Shown here: positions 12,040-24,610 of the stretch, in pieces
How the letters are laid out: every line of letters starts with the position of its first letter
How positions within the stretch are numbered: position 1 is the stretch's first letter
Source of the DNA: Oenanthe sinensis
Taxonomy: Eukaryota; Streptophyta; Magnoliopsida; Apiales; Apiaceae
Reading direction: 5' to 3'
Assembly: GCA_028671895.1 (NCBI GenBank)
Contig: JAPMAC010000207.1
Coordinates: 2,666,001 to 2,730,000, forward strand
Length of the DNA: 64,000 nt
Notes under the pieces: generated by a model
What the model was told of the DNA's origin: nothing
The model's database searches: none
What the model saw: the letters and a program-made list of their open reading frames with translations, nothing else
Translations under genes and position numbers: made by a program

Positions 12040-13402
12040 TGTTAGGAATTAAGAGTCCCAGAAGTTTACAAGGAGGGGGGTGAATGTATATTTCAAAGAT
12101 TTTTAATTGTTTTAAAACTGTGATGAACTGTTTGTTATTTGAATGAAAGTCTATTAAAACTGGCTTGATGTTTGCAAGAACATAAAGCAATAAGTAAAGT
12201 AAACACCAGATGTAACTTTCAATCTAATTGTATTAGAATGATATTTGCTACAATCTGAAATTTAAATTGAATTTTAGCTTCTTGTTCTAGAAAGAATACA
12301 AGTTATGAATACACTTGATACAAAATCTTTGACACTGTCTAATGAGGCTGTGCATAAAATATATAGACAACATGTCCTATGGCACATGCTCACATTAGAC
12401 AGTTTAGCTAAAACTAGAAATAGACAAGAAATACTTTACATTTGACTACTATCTATTTCTAGCTAACACTTGTTTTGACAGTCTGCTACGTTTAGCTTTA
12501 TATCTTCTATCATTTGTCTTGCTTATCTTCTCAGCTTCATTGTAGACTTGTCTCTATCTTTACAGGCTTGACTTATCCTAGAAAGACAGAGCTTTAAATT
12601 ATCGTTCTTATTCTTCTATAATTATCCTTAAAAGTAGCTCTTTGAAACAGTCGAGTACTCTGTTGAAGTTGCTTCGAGAAGTCATTGTGATTGACTTCTC
12701 GATTGGGTACTCTCAGAGATCTTTTTTCCTTTTGAATGACTTACTTCTCAAATGTTTAGACTTCTTGATCGCATACTATATGTGATGACTTCTCGATTAG
12801 ACTAGACTTCTCGAATGATCACTTGAAACTGAGACTTCTCGATTGGTTCAGCTTTATCACTTCTCGAATGTTTCTTTGGCTGACTTCTCGAATTGTTTTA
12901 CTGGACTTCTCGAATGTGTACTTTTTCACACTACTCGATTGACTTTTATATTTTGACTTCTCGAATGGTTCAGTTATATCACTTCTCGATTAGACTAGAC
13001 TTCTCGAATGATCACTTGAAACTGAGACTTCTCGATTGGTTCAGCTTTATCACTTCTCGATCGAATACTGAGCCAATTGAGCACTTTGAGACTTCTCGAC
13101 CAGTTGCACTTTTGACTTCTCGAATGTTATGACTTCTCGAATAATTTGTTGGCCTTAGAAGAATTTCAAGATGCATTCCTTATTTTTCAAGTAGCCTTCT
13201 TTGTCTAGTTGCATGATTCAATCTTGAATCTTCTAACATACTTTATTCTTTGGCTTTAGATTACGTCATGGAATTACAATTTGATTATACTTCTAACTGC
13301 AACAATATATTGAATTAACTAAGTCACTAACATATTACTGAAGTATACAAATGTTACAGCAAGATAAACAATTGCATAGAGTAGGCTTGATTTGGTCCAA
13401 CA
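12040..13402 (-). repeat. Element A 3' LTR
   Basis: It begins TGTTAGGAATTAAG and ends TTTGGTCCAACA on the plus strand, so it has TG...CA termini. It pairs with 24626-25988 and is the same length. On the minus strand the order is U3 with an array of ACTTCTCGA words (12692-13140), then a TATA-like box near 12360, then R-U5. Confidence 0.93.
12692..13141 (-). promoter_or_regulatory. U3 word array of element A, ACTTCTCGA x15
   Basis: I count 15 exact copies of ACTTCTCGA in 450 bp, plus degenerate ones (CTTCTCAAATG, CTTCTTGATC, and CTTCGAGAAG on the other strand). About eight continue as TTCTCGAA, which has the TTCnnGAA layout of a heat-shock-element pair. An approximately 80-bp unit containing four words is itself duplicated (about 12780-12865 and 12979-13060). 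The array lies upstream of the TATA-like box in element orientation, the expected place for an enhancer. Binding is inference. Confidence 0.75.
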
Positions 13403-13413
13403 ATCTTCCCCAA
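13403..13413 (-). promoter_or_regulatory. Element A polypurine tract
   Basis: Directly inside the 3' LTR the minus strand reads TTGGGGAAGAT, a purine-rich run in the position used to prime plus-strand DNA synthesis in LTR elements. Confidence 0.7.
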
Positions 13414-13457
13414 TTTGGGAAAGAATAAATTTCACAAATTAATACAAGATATCAAGC

Positions 13458-16400
13458 CTACCTATGTTGTTGTTGTTGAAGATTGACATGATCATATCTC
13501 TCCATCCTTTCTTTCTCCTGCCTTGTGTTTATTTCTTCAATTGCCTGAAGAATCTGTTGTCTGGCCATGACTTCTTCAATTAGAATTGCATCTTTCAACA
13601 TGTCAGTAGCAATTTTGAAGGTGTGCATAGGGTAGTCATGAATAAACTTGAATCTGATTTTGATTGTTTCCCCATTTCTCAGCTTAAATTCAACTCTATC
13701 AGGATCCTTGAATACTCTGCATTTTCCCTGCCTTCTCAGTTCTTTAGACAACCTTTCTATTATTTCTTCTTCCTTCCTTTTCTTGTCTACCATCTCCTCT
13801 AAATACTTGACTTTGTCAATCTTCTTTTGGTACTTCTTAGCCAAGTACTCAGCCATCTCCATCATTCTTAGTTTGTCAATCATGCATCTCTTGTCAAACA
13901 GACTAATCACTCTTCTAATGTCATGAGTGGTTGAATTTGAGTTGTCATGATGAAAACCTCTTTTTCTCCATCAAAAGTTGTTATAAACATCCTTTTGTCC
14001 CTGATTTCTACCTTGATGATTCTGTTTGCCTTCCATTGCCTGATCATTACTTTATCAATCTCTACAACTTCTTGGATGGGCTTATTTTATAGACCTTTAT
14101 CAGGAACAATAAGCTGCTTTCTCCATTTAGGACATCTAACTAGCAATGAGCTAGTAGATTTCTTGAATTTTGTTGTTGTAGCAGTGTTGACCTTTATCTG
14201 TTGACATGGCTTCAATTTCTTGATGTGATTCTTCTCAACTTCCTTCCTTATCACTCAATGTGTAGTTACTTTTACAAACAATCTTCTTGGAGATTTAGAT
14301 TTAGGGAACATAGTAGTTTCAGAAACTATTGGGACCACACTAGTACCCTGAAGTTTGGTAGGTGTACTAGAATGAAAACCAACAACTTACTTCTTGGAAG
14401 GCTTCTTTCTTTGATATTTCTTCTCCTTTTCAGAATCCTCTCTCTTCTTCTTGTCCACATTTTCCTTTTTCTTATCTTCTTTCTTTCCACCCCTATCACT
14501 CCTGGACTCAGGCTTCTTGTCATTCTTGTCCTGATCCTTGTCTTCATCATTTCTCTTTTGTCTCTTTAGGCCCTCATTTACAAAGTCAGAAACTTGATCA
14601 TTGATAAATTTCTTCATTTTCTCCAGAATCAACCTATCTTCCACTTGCTTGACCTTTTTCTTTTCAATCAACTCAATTAGGTTTATGATTTGACTTCTGT
14701 TTCCTGAATTGAGATGTTGAGGAATTTTGAAGTGAGCAAGTTTCTCTCCTCTTGCCATATACATTACACCATTTGGATTGCAGTATGTCTCAGGAAGAGC
14801 ATTTAGTAGGAGAGGACCCAATATCTGATTTTTCAACTCTTGAAACCTTGAAATATCCTAACAGAAACCTTGAAATAGTCTGACTCCATCTGCACTATTG
14901 GTTCCTTAAACATTTTGCCATTCTGTTCAAACCTATCTCCCCTTATTATAACAATAACATTGTCAAGCATCTTTTTGTAGCTCCAATGATTGCCCTTAAC
15001 TTGATTTTTGATATATTGTAGAAGGTCCAAAAAGTCCTTATCAGTATTAGGCTTTAGAATTTCTCCTCTTAGTTTCCTCATAACAACCTTTTGCCTCTCA
15101 GCCTCTATTTCTTCTCTTCTTTCCTTCTCCCCCTTAGGGTTGATATCTTGTCTTGGAAGAAATGTAGAATGACTGGGCTTGATGTGAGATGGTACTTGTA
15201 CTGAAGGAATTTGATTGGCTTGTCCCAAGTTGGAGATGAGATTTTGCAATGAGGTGAGTTGAGTAGAGATATTGGCACGCGTGGTTCCTTGAGTGGTAGT
15301 AGAAGTGGAAAACTCCTTTTTGAGATTTTGTACATTGGACACAACTGTAGAAACAGTAGTGGAGAGATATTTAACTTTAGCATTCAATTCAGAAATTGTT
15401 GTGGCCTTACCAGCTTCATCATTTGTCTTGGATTGATAGTAGATGTCCACTTGAAGTGGTGACAGGGTATGAAGAGGCACATCTTCAGGCAACCTATCTG
15501 CATGCCTATTTTTGTAAAACACTTCAACCATATTATTTATTCTTCTTTGATTGTCCAAGATGGCTATGTTACTATTGACCATTTCCTTGAAGACCTTCTC
15601 CATTGCATCTATCTTTGAGTAGAGAAGGGATGACTTGCCTGATTCTCCTCTTGATAAGTTTCCATAAAGGCTTCCAGGTACCAATTTATCTTCAATTGCT
15701 TAAAAAAAACCTCCATTTTAGCTCTATGCTCAGCTATTTCTAATTGAAAACCCCTTGCAAGATCTTGATTAGATTGAAATTAAACTTTGGATGCCTCATG
15801 TATAGCATCATAAATGGCAGTAGGGGTGAAAGTCTTCTCACAGGATCCAAGAGATGTGAGATATTTCTATCTCATCCACTGCATCATCTCCTCCATGCTC
15901 ACAGTATTTTTGTTGTCCAACCAGGCATCAACATTGGCTTCTCCATATTCATCCATATCAGCATTTTTATCATTTATTTCCTCTTGGTCCTTAGCATATT
16001 CCAACAATATTGCAGCATAGTCCTTGTTGGGTAAGTGAGAAGTAAGAAGTTGTTGAGCTATTTGGTAAAAGCCATCCAACTGATCTCCATATAATTCTTT
16101 GAGTTGCTCATCTGAAAGTGACCGACTAAGAGATGATGGTCCTGATTCCCTGTCATGTTGCACAGGTTTCAGCCATTGTGACAAAGAGTGAGAGCTAGGG
16201 CCATTAGTTACAATGGTCCCCTCAGTGTCTATTTCCTCATCCAATTTCTCAGATGATTCTCTAGACACTGGATGGATAGATGATTTCTCCTGAGGAGATA
16301 GTCTTTGAATGACTGAGGAGTGTCCAGTGGATGCCATTTGTATAGTGTGGAGGTCTCCTAGATTACCCAATGTCTGTGAAGACACTTGGCTTGAATATGC

Positions 16401-18035
16401 CACAGCCACCACAGAGTCTGAAGTAAAGACTCCTGAAGCCTCTGTGGTTTTGATGGTGTCATCAGGATATGCCTCAGCATGCATTTCCTCACCATCTAGA
16501 TGTGTTTCCTGAGTGGTGAGCAATGTGTCATGCACCAAGCCACTTGAACTGGGCTCACCAGGGAAACAGAAATCCTGATGATCAATAACCTCATGTGTTT
16601 GGCTAGACACATTTGGTTGGAAAGAAATTTAGGGACTAGAAGAGAGATTGTGAGTAGTAGTGAATGTTAGCAACTCCCCCTGAGAAAATGGGGAAGTTTC
16701 AATAGAAGACCTTAACTGTGCAAAATGTGTCTCCTTTTCTACTAAAACTTCATTCACAGGAGTAGGTTCCTACAATGGTACAGACTCTGTACAGGATGGA
16801 ATGGGCTGGCTCCCAATTTCAATAGATGCACCTGGTTAAGAAAGTGCACCTAGAAGCAGGTTTAGTCCCTTGTTTACCTCTACATCCTGTTGGGAGGATG
16901 TAGAGTGGTCTGTTATGGCCTTTTTATTCTTTTTCCTCCTTGTTAAAGGTTTCACAGATGACATCAATTTTTTCTTCATTTTCTACTATAGTAGTCAAAT
17001 TTCTTTTCTTAACAGGTTTCTCCTTCTTCTTCTTTACAACTACATCCTGTTGAGAGGATGTAGAGGTTAGTTCACTAACATCTAATGGATTCAAAGAAGG
17101 GTTAGCAGTTGGGTTAGAATTCTTTGGGTTAGGTGCATTAGGTTCTTCTGCAACCTTAGGACCTCCTACTGCATTAAGATAACCATATTTAGGCTGCACT
17201 AGTAGATATCCCTCAAATACACTCCTCATGTAAGGTGTGATTATGAGAGGGACATTCACTGTGGTTCTCATATCCAATGTAGCAAAAATGATTTTTGACA
17301 TGGATTTGGAGTAGCCAATTCTTTGTTTGTTCATCCCAGGAAATTCAATTAAACCAGCATTTTTATAATTGAGAATTAATTGAATAAAGCGAGGAAAGAA
17401 AATTTCATTACCACTCTTAGGAATCCTGGTAGTGAGCTCCCTAAAAATCAACTTCCCAATATTGAGCTTCTGGTTGTAAGCCAATGAATAGGCCAGCTTC
17501 AAGGCAATGCTACTAATCTGGTCAAACCCTATTTTTTGCAAGTGAACACTCTAAGAACAGTGTCAAATAGGAATGAACACTCCTTCCTCATAAATTTCTT
17601 GTTTATTTTTCCCAGCTTGAACTTCTCAGCTCCTTTCTCCACAGCATCTGAGTACCTAATGAACTCTAGGAAATCTAGAAGGTCATTTTCAAATGGTTCA
17701 GCATCAAATCTCTCAGTTGGCAACATCAAACTTTTGTTCACATCATCTTCATTGAAACTTATATCCTCCTTCTGTATTTTACAGGTTACTACAATCATGG
17801 AATTTCCATCCTTCAACGCTATCTCTTCCCATGTTGTCGTGTTCCATAATTGCTCCAATATGATAATGTAGAGAGTGGGGTTGGCCAGCAATGCTTCTTT
17901 CAAGTAGGAATCAATAAGAAACCTAGTGAAACACTTGTATTGAGGTTTTGCATCTACATCCCTTGTTATGGCTAGAAATTTAGTTTCAGGAATGACACAC
18001 ACTTCGGTTACAGAGGTGAAACTGGAGGACGCCAT
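13458..18035 (-). pseudogene. Element A third coding region (ORF3), broken by stops and frameshifts
   Basis: A long minus-strand coding region lies between pol and the 3' LTR. It is visible as frames 18035-17529, 17541-16924, 16610-15867, 15684-14833, 14836-14387 and 13910-13458. It opens at ATG 18035 (MASSSFTS). The first roughly 300 residues look globular; the first two frames overlap by 13 bp, so a frameshift splits this domain. Next is a linker with a K-rich run (VVKKKKEKPVKKR, about 17040-17000), an S/T/E-rich stretch (about 16600-15900), a long coiled-coil-like region, and a highly charged tail (about 14590-14390, KKEDKKKENVDKKKRE). The N-terminal domain recurs in the ORF3 remnant at 11640-11000. 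I recognise the position (env-like ORF of Sireviruses) but not the function. I see no obvious signal peptide or membrane helix. Confidence 0.7.
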
Positions 18036-18840
18036 TGAATTAATGTATAGAAAGAGTGAAACGAAGAAATGAAAGTTTTAGAGAGTAAGAAAGAAAGGGT
18101 TCAAGTGTAATTGTTGAGAGCAAGAGTTTCTTTGAGTTTGCAATTAAGTGTAGAAATGAAATGTTAGATCTACTTTGCTATTTATATGACTTAGACAACT
18201 CGACTGGAATAGAAATCGATTTTGTATGTTCGAGAACTCAGAAAAGAGTAAAGTTGTTATAGTAGAGAACTGTCAGAATTTGATCGAGAACTCTCAAGAA
18301 TATATATATGATTCGAGAACTAAGACAGTCGAGAACTCATTCAACCTGTAGTCGAGAACTCTAATGATTCGAGAACTCTTAACAGTACTCGATCGAGAAC
18401 TCTAAAAATGAACTATTCGAGAACTCAAAAAGCATACCTAGTCGATAAGTCAGAAAAGATGGAAACTTAATCACAAACTCCAGTTTTTGAAAGATTATTC
18501 TATTTTCACTTGGAAAACAAAAAAATAATTTACAAATCTCATTTCTTAAACAAATAAAATTTATTTATTCATCTTAAAAAGAGAAATGTGATTGATTGAT
18601 ATTCCTGAAATTTTAATTATCACACTTGTTATTTAACAATGCACAAGCATAATAAATCTTTTCAGGCTGTCTCAGAACAAGGAAATAGTTCCAAGTTAAT
18701 TTTTAATTAAAAACATGTACAACAATATAACTGATATATTTATAAATATACATCAGTTTTGTTTCACTTAGATAAATCATTTAGGTTCATGTTTGTGAAA
18801 TAATTGTTGTAACAGTTAGAGAGATATATATATATTGGGC
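18036..18840. promoter_or_regulatory. Spacer between pol and ORF3 of element A, with TCGAGAACTC array
   Basis: This 0.8-kb non-coding spacer lies just upstream of the ORF3 start. From 18229 to 18427 it holds eight copies of CGAGAACT, most in the form TCGAGAACTC and four preceded by TT (TTCGAGAA). The word is nearly the reverse complement of the LTR word ACTTCTCGA, differing by a base swap in the flank. A dense array directly upstream of a separate reading frame suggests an internal promoter or enhancer for ORF3; that is inference. Confidence 0.55.
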
Positions 18841-20331
18841 CACTTGTCCTGAAGAATTTAGCATTCCAATTTCACTAACCAACCTGTTGAAGGTGGCTAC
18901 ATCAAGTGGTTTACTAAATATATCAACCAACTATTTTTGTGTAGGAACATAGAATAATTTAATCACTCCATTTTCTGCATGTTCCCTTATGAAATGGTAC
19001 CTTACATCATTATGCTTTGTCTTGGAATGGTTGACTGGATTGGCAACAATTGAGATGGCACTAGTGTTGTCACACATGATAGGAATTCCTTCTAACACCA
19101 GTCCATAGTCCCTTAGTTGATTCCTGATCTAAAGCACTTGAGCACAACAACTTCCAGCAGTAATATATCCAACCTCAGCTGTAGAAGTAGAAACTGATTG
19201 TTGCTTTTTACTAAACCAAGACACCAATCTCTGTCCAAGAAATTGACAGTTTCCTGAGGTGCTTTTTCTATCCACTCTGCATCCAGCAAAATCAACATCT
19301 GAAAATCCTACTAGGTTAAATCCTGTTTCCTTAGGGTACCATAACCCCATGAAAGGTGTTCCTTTGATGTATCTCAGAATTCTCTTGACAACAATGAGAT
19401 GAGATTCCTTGGGATTTTCCTGAAATATTGCACATAGACATGTAGAGAACATAATGTTTGGTTTGCTAGCTGTGAGATAGAGGAGAGATCCAATCATTCC
19501 TCTGTAGGTCTTCACGTCTACACTTTTTCCTTTCTTATCTTCATCAAGTTTTTTAGCTGTAGACATTGGGGTTTTAGCAGTTGAGCGATCTTGCATGTCA
19601 AACCTTTTGAGTAAGTCATTGATATATTTTGTCTGACTTATGAAAATGCCATATGCCCTTTGACTTATTTGAAGACCTAGAAAGTAATTGAGCTCTCCCA
19701 ACATGCTCATCTCATATTCATTTTGCATAAGCTTAGAGAACCTTTGACATAATTTTTTATTTGTAGATCCAAAAATGATATCATCCACATAAATTTGAAC
19801 TAGTATAACATCTTCACCATGCTTCTTGTAGAAAAGAGTTTTATCAATAATTCCTCTAGTGAATTGATTATTTAGAATAAATTTTGATAGCGTGTCATAC
19901 CATGCTCTAGGAACTTGTTTGAGTCCATACAATGCTTTGATAAGTCTGTAAATGAAATCTGGAAAGTTTGGATCTTCAAAGCCAGGTGGTTGTTGCACAT
20001 ATACTTCCTCTTCTAATTCACCATTAAGAAATGCACTCTTGACATCCATTTGATAGACCTTAAAGTTTGAGTGTGCTGCAAAGGCTAGGAAAATTCTAAT
20101 TGCTTCCAATCTTGCAACAGGAGCAAAAGTCTCATCATAGTCAATGCCTTCTTCTTGTGAATAGCCTTTTGCTACCAACCTTGCCTTGTTTCTTATAACA
20201 ATTCCATGTTCATCCATTTTGTTCATGTAGACCCACTTAGTGCCAATAACTGATCTATCCTTTGGAGGTGACACTAGTTCCCAAACATTGTTTCTCATAA
20301 ATTGATTCAATTCCTCCTGCATGGCAATCAT
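18841..20331 (-). pseudogene. Element A reverse transcriptase and RNase H
   Basis: A 400-residue open frame (20331-19129) carries the Copia reverse transcriptase. Visible motifs are KARLVAKGYSQEEGIDYDETF, YQMDVKSAFLNG (first catalytic Asp) and IYVDDIIFG (catalytic YVDD). RNase H follows (GFSDVDFAGCRVDRKSTSG). A single stop at 19129-19131 falls where the family has a Trp codon (TGG to TAG, in ...QVL-stop-IRNQL). Beyond it the RNase H tail can be followed in frame to about 18840 with one more stop. Gag and the upstream domains are in other frames, so the element is not autonomous as it stands, although the catalytic residues of this part are present. Confidence 0.9.
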
Positions 20332-20562
20332 TCAGTCTAGATCCACCACGGCTTCTTCAATCCTTTTTGGCTCATGTTGAGACAGAAAGCAAGAAAATAT
20401 GCATTCATTCATGGTTGCTCTTCTTGTTCTCACACCTTCATCAGGATTTCTAATAATTTGATTAGCAGTATGTGCTTTATTCCATTTAGTTTGATGAGCT
20501 CCATCTTTATCATTTGAATATGTTTCTTCTTGATTGAAGTTGTTGCCATTTATTGCAGATCC

Positions 20563-22036
20563 TTAGGAATCTCCCCCTGAGTTGATGCTTGGGTTGTGTG
20601 GAGAATTCTCAAGTTGAATATGACTGTAATCATCATTTTCTCTTTCCTCATTTGTTCTATGTGAGATGTCTACATGTGATTCTTCATGAGTGATAAGAAC
20701 ATTTTTTGTTATAAAGGTCTCAAGCTCTATTTCATTTTCAAATCTCAATGTGTCACAGTTTTCACCTTCCAAGTTCATAGCAAGAAACTTGAAGTCATCA
20801 AATGTCACATTTGTGCTTTCCATCACTTTTTGTTGATCAATCACATATACTCTGTAGACTGTTTTATCCAAAGAGTATCCTACAAAAATTCCTTCATATG
20901 TCTTTGCTCCAAACTTCCCAAGGTTGTTAATCCTTGAGAACAAAGCATTTTGTTCCAAACACATGTATGTACTTTACATATGGTCTTCTATTTGTCATGA
21001 TGTGATAAGGAGTTTTTCTAACTGATTTTGTGATGAGTGATCTATTTTGAGTGTAACATGCAGTCCTAACAGCTTCAGCCCAAAAACTGGTTGAAAGATT
21101 TGCTTCTGCTAACATGGTTCTTGCAGCCTCAATAAGAGTCATGTTCTTTCTCTCAATAACTCCATTTTGTTGTGGAGTTCCTGGAGCTGAGAATTGGTGA
21201 GTGATTCCATTCTCTTTGCAAAATTCATTGAGTGTATCATTTTTGAATTCTGTTACATTGTCACTTCTTATGGCTACAACTGGTGTAGGGCCTTTGTCTA
21301 ATCTCCTCGAATTTTCAATGATAACTGTAGGAACTTCATCTTTTGAGTGCAAAAATTCTACCCAAGTGTATTTTGAAAAATCATCAACCATGACTAGAGC
21401 AAATATTTTCTTAGACATGGACATGATATTTACTGGTCTAAACAAATCCATATGAATCAATTGCAGTGGTTTGGTAATTGAAGTAAATTCTTTACTCTTG
21501 TGATTTGATCTCTTCATTTTCCCTTTTTGACATGCCTCACACAATCCTTCTATGCAGAATTCAAGTGAGGACAGGTCCTTCACTAGTTCTCTTTTGACTA
21601 GAGAATTAATGCTTTTGAGATTTAAGTGAGACAATCTCTTGTGCCAAAGCAGACTTTCATTTTTTGAGGCCTTGGTATAGAAACAACAAATTTTCTCCTT
21701 GTTTGTAGAGTCCAAATCTGCTACAAACAAGCTTCCTTTTCTCACTCCTTATAGAGCAACTTCTTTGGTCTTTCTGTGAGATATGAGACACATTTACTTG
21801 TCAAACTCCACCTTTAAATCTTTATTACAGAATTGGGTGATGTTGAGTAGATTGTGCTTTAAACCACTGACCAAAGCTACATCTTCAATGACAACAGTTT
21901 CATGAATCAACTTGCCATATCCCATGGTGAAACCAATGTTGTTGTCTCCAAAGGTTACCATTGGGCCAGCCTCATCTTTGAATTGTGACGGCAGGGCCTT
22001 GTCACTAGTCATATGCCTTGAACATCCACTATCCAA
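20563..22036 (-). pseudogene. Element A protease and integrase
   Basis: Frame 22036-21794 has the retropepsin-type motif DSGCSRHMT. Frame 21745-20927 is the integrase: an HHCC zinc domain (WHKRLSHLN ... CEACQKGK), then the catalytic Asp in LIHMDLF, the second Asp in AIRSDNVTEFKN, and the Glu in NGVIERKN. The usual SDNGTEF glycine is Val here. Frame 20964-20563 overlaps it and carries the integrase tail (GIFVGYS) and the acidic linker to reverse transcriptase. Frame changes at about 21760 and 20940 break the polyprotein. The domain order protease-integrase-reverse transcriptase identifies Copia. Confidence 0.88.
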
Positions 22037-22299
22037 GATTCACATGACCTTCTTCTTACCTATGCCCTGCAAATATAAACAAATCAAGTTTTCTTTGGTA
22101 CCCAAACAAGGTTGGGTCCTTTATGCTTAGTTACATGAATGTCATTTCTGTTTTTAGCATTCTTAGTCACTTGATCATGCATGCTTTCATTTTTCTAATT
22201 TTGATTTTTAGCTTGATTAGTACTTCCAGAACTAGATGCATGCTTAGGTGACTTAGAGTGTTTTTAATGCTTAAAAGGACTAGCAAACTTAGGACTAGA

Positions 22300-24575
22300 G
22301 TTATTGATGTTCAGGTTCTGACTTATGCATCCATCAACAAATTGTTTCCTGAGCCTAAAGCAAGTATTCATGATATTCATGCTACATGGCATACAATCAA
22401 ATTTGTCACAAAATTTATGATCATCATGCATCAAGGGTTTCACATAGTCACAAGGAAATTCAACATTGTCAACAACATGTTTCTTGCATATATGTGTAAG
22501 GTAATTTGTTGATCCACAGTTTTTACAAATCTTCCTGGGAGCATTGTGAACAGGTGCATAATTGTTGTGTTTGTTAATGCCTGTCTTTCCATTTCTATTT
22601 GCCTTTTTCTTATTAGCATGTATGGTGTCAATTTTCTGGACATTTTGTTTTGATTCAATTTTAGCAGGAATGGACTTGGCTTTGATTATTGGTTCTTCTT
22701 CTTCAACAGAGGGCCTATTAGTCTTAGTTATTTCCTTATCCTAATCATCCAACTGTTGTTTGATGACCATACTAACCTCATCAAGTTCAGCAGTTGCTTT
22801 CTTAAAAATTGGTTTCTTAACATTTTTCAAAATGTGAGGATTTTCAAGAATTTCAACTTTCTTGCTTATTGTTGAAACAAATTTCTTCTTCTTGAGATTA
22901 TCATAATCAAAACCAATCCCAATCCTAGAGTTTTTCTTATGCTTCTCATGGAATTCTTGAACAATAGTAGCTGAGTTTTGATAAGATCTGATTTTCAATT
23001 CATTTTCAAAAATTTGTTCTTTAAGAAAATTTTCAATTTGCTCAGAACAAACAACTTTATTTTTGAGATACTCATTCTCCGGTTTCAAGTTTTCCAAAGT
23101 TATCAAAGACAATTCTAAGATCTCATTCCTAACAGTTAGTTCATCATTAGCTTTTAGCAATCTTGCAATTTCCTCGTATGCAGCAGTCATACTGGTATGA
23201 ATAGTAAACATTTCAATGCTCAATTCTTCCACAGTTTTCTTATATTGGGAATTTGACATGTCAAGTGAAATTAATGAGGGTACCTGATAATTTGAGGATG
23301 AAGCTCCATCATGTGAGTTGGTCATGAGTGCTAGATTCCCATATTCCTCCTCATCATCTTCATCTGTATCATCCCAGCATTTTCCTTCAACAATGTAAGC
23401 ATTTCATGTCTTATTTTTTAGGAGAGCTTCATACTTGGCTTCCAATTCCAAGTAATCTTTATCCTTTTTGATTGCTTTAGGTTTTCTACATTCTATTACA
23501 AAGTGTCTAAGCTCATTACAATTATAGCATCTTATTTTAGACCTGTCAACTGTTCCAGTTTTATACCCTCCATTGGTATTGCTTCTTACTGGATTCTTTC
23601 CTTTGCTTGAAGATTTGAAATTTGGTCTTGGTTTAAAACTTTTATTGCTTTTGAATCTTAAGTTTCCAAATTTCTTTGCCATGAAAGCCATGGTTTTGTT
23701 GTTCATTCCCTCAAGTTCTTCAATTGTGTAGAAATCTTCTTCCTCTGATTCACTCTTGACAGAGTCCTTCTCTTCCTGTTCTAGTTCTTCAATTTTTTCA
23801 GCTTTCAATCTTCTGCATGTTCCAATCTTCTCACTTTTTTAGGGTTCCTTTGCAACCAAGGCATTTGAGACATTTGCCATTTTTCCTCTATTTACTAAAA
23901 TGGCCTTCTTTTGATAGAACTCAAGCTCATATGTCTTTAGTATTCCATAGAGAGTCTCGAGTAGAAGCTTTATGAGATCTTTTCCCTCTCTTATTGCAGA
24001 GATTTTGTGTTCCAAGTGTTCTGGGAGAGTCAACAAGAACTTCATGTTTTTCTCCTTTGTTTCATAGTACTTCCCATGAAGTTGAAGGTCATTGATGAGT
24101 TTGTTGAATCTCTCAAATACTTCAGTTATGCCTTCATTTGGTTTTGACATAAAGGCCTCATATCGTGAAACAAGGAACTGTCTTTGATTGTCACTTACCT
24201 CTTTAGTTCATCCACATAGAATTTCTATGGTTTCTCATATGTGTTTAGCAGATGTGCAGTTGACAATATTATTATACATGACAATGTCTAGTGACTCTAT
24301 TAGTATGAGCATTAGACTTTGTCAAGAGACACCTTCTCTTTTTCTGTATCTGTGTACTGAGATGGATCCTTAGGTATACATGTTGCAGGGATAACTTTAG
24401 AATCACTGGTAGTTTCAGGAACTAATGTTACTGGCATGAAAGGACCATTCTTCAATATTTCTGGGTACATGGAGTTTGCATCCTTTATGAACATCAACAT
24501 TTTCCTCTTCCATAAGTTGTGGTTTTCTTTGTCAAAAGGAGGAATCTTTATACTGCTTAGCTTTTGAGAACTCAT
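22300..24575 (-). pseudogene. Element A gag with zinc knuckle and coiled coil
   Basis: Gag starts at 24575 (MSSQKLSSIKIPPF, NHNLWKRKM) and is read in four or more frames: 24575-24312, 24150-23839, 23808-23404 and 23325-22741. The second has the LPEHLEHKISAIREGKDL segment of the UBN2/Copia gag family. The third has a zinc knuckle CYNCNELRHFVIEC (Cx2Cx4Hx4C, with Arg replacing the usual Gly before His). The fourth is a long Leu/Glu/Lys-rich coiled coil. Near 22500 another frame has a second knuckle-like CKNCGSTNYLTHIC with His replaced by Tyr. A gag coiled coil after the knuckle is a Sirevirus trait. Confidence 0.8.
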
Positions 24576-24610
24576 CTTGATCTTTTAGACTATATGTATG
24601 TTAACAACTT

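Noticed and set aside
12692..13141. Regularly repeated short words reminiscent of a CRISPR array
   Set aside because: Spacing is irregular, the repeat is only 9 bp, it lies inside an LTR in both copies of a plant retrotransposon, and no cas genes exist in this eukaryotic DNA.
13648..15462. Long plus-strand frames opposite ORF3
   Set aside because: They mirror the codon bias of the minus-strand ORF3 (K/E-rich read backwards as F/L/S-rich) and contain no domain.
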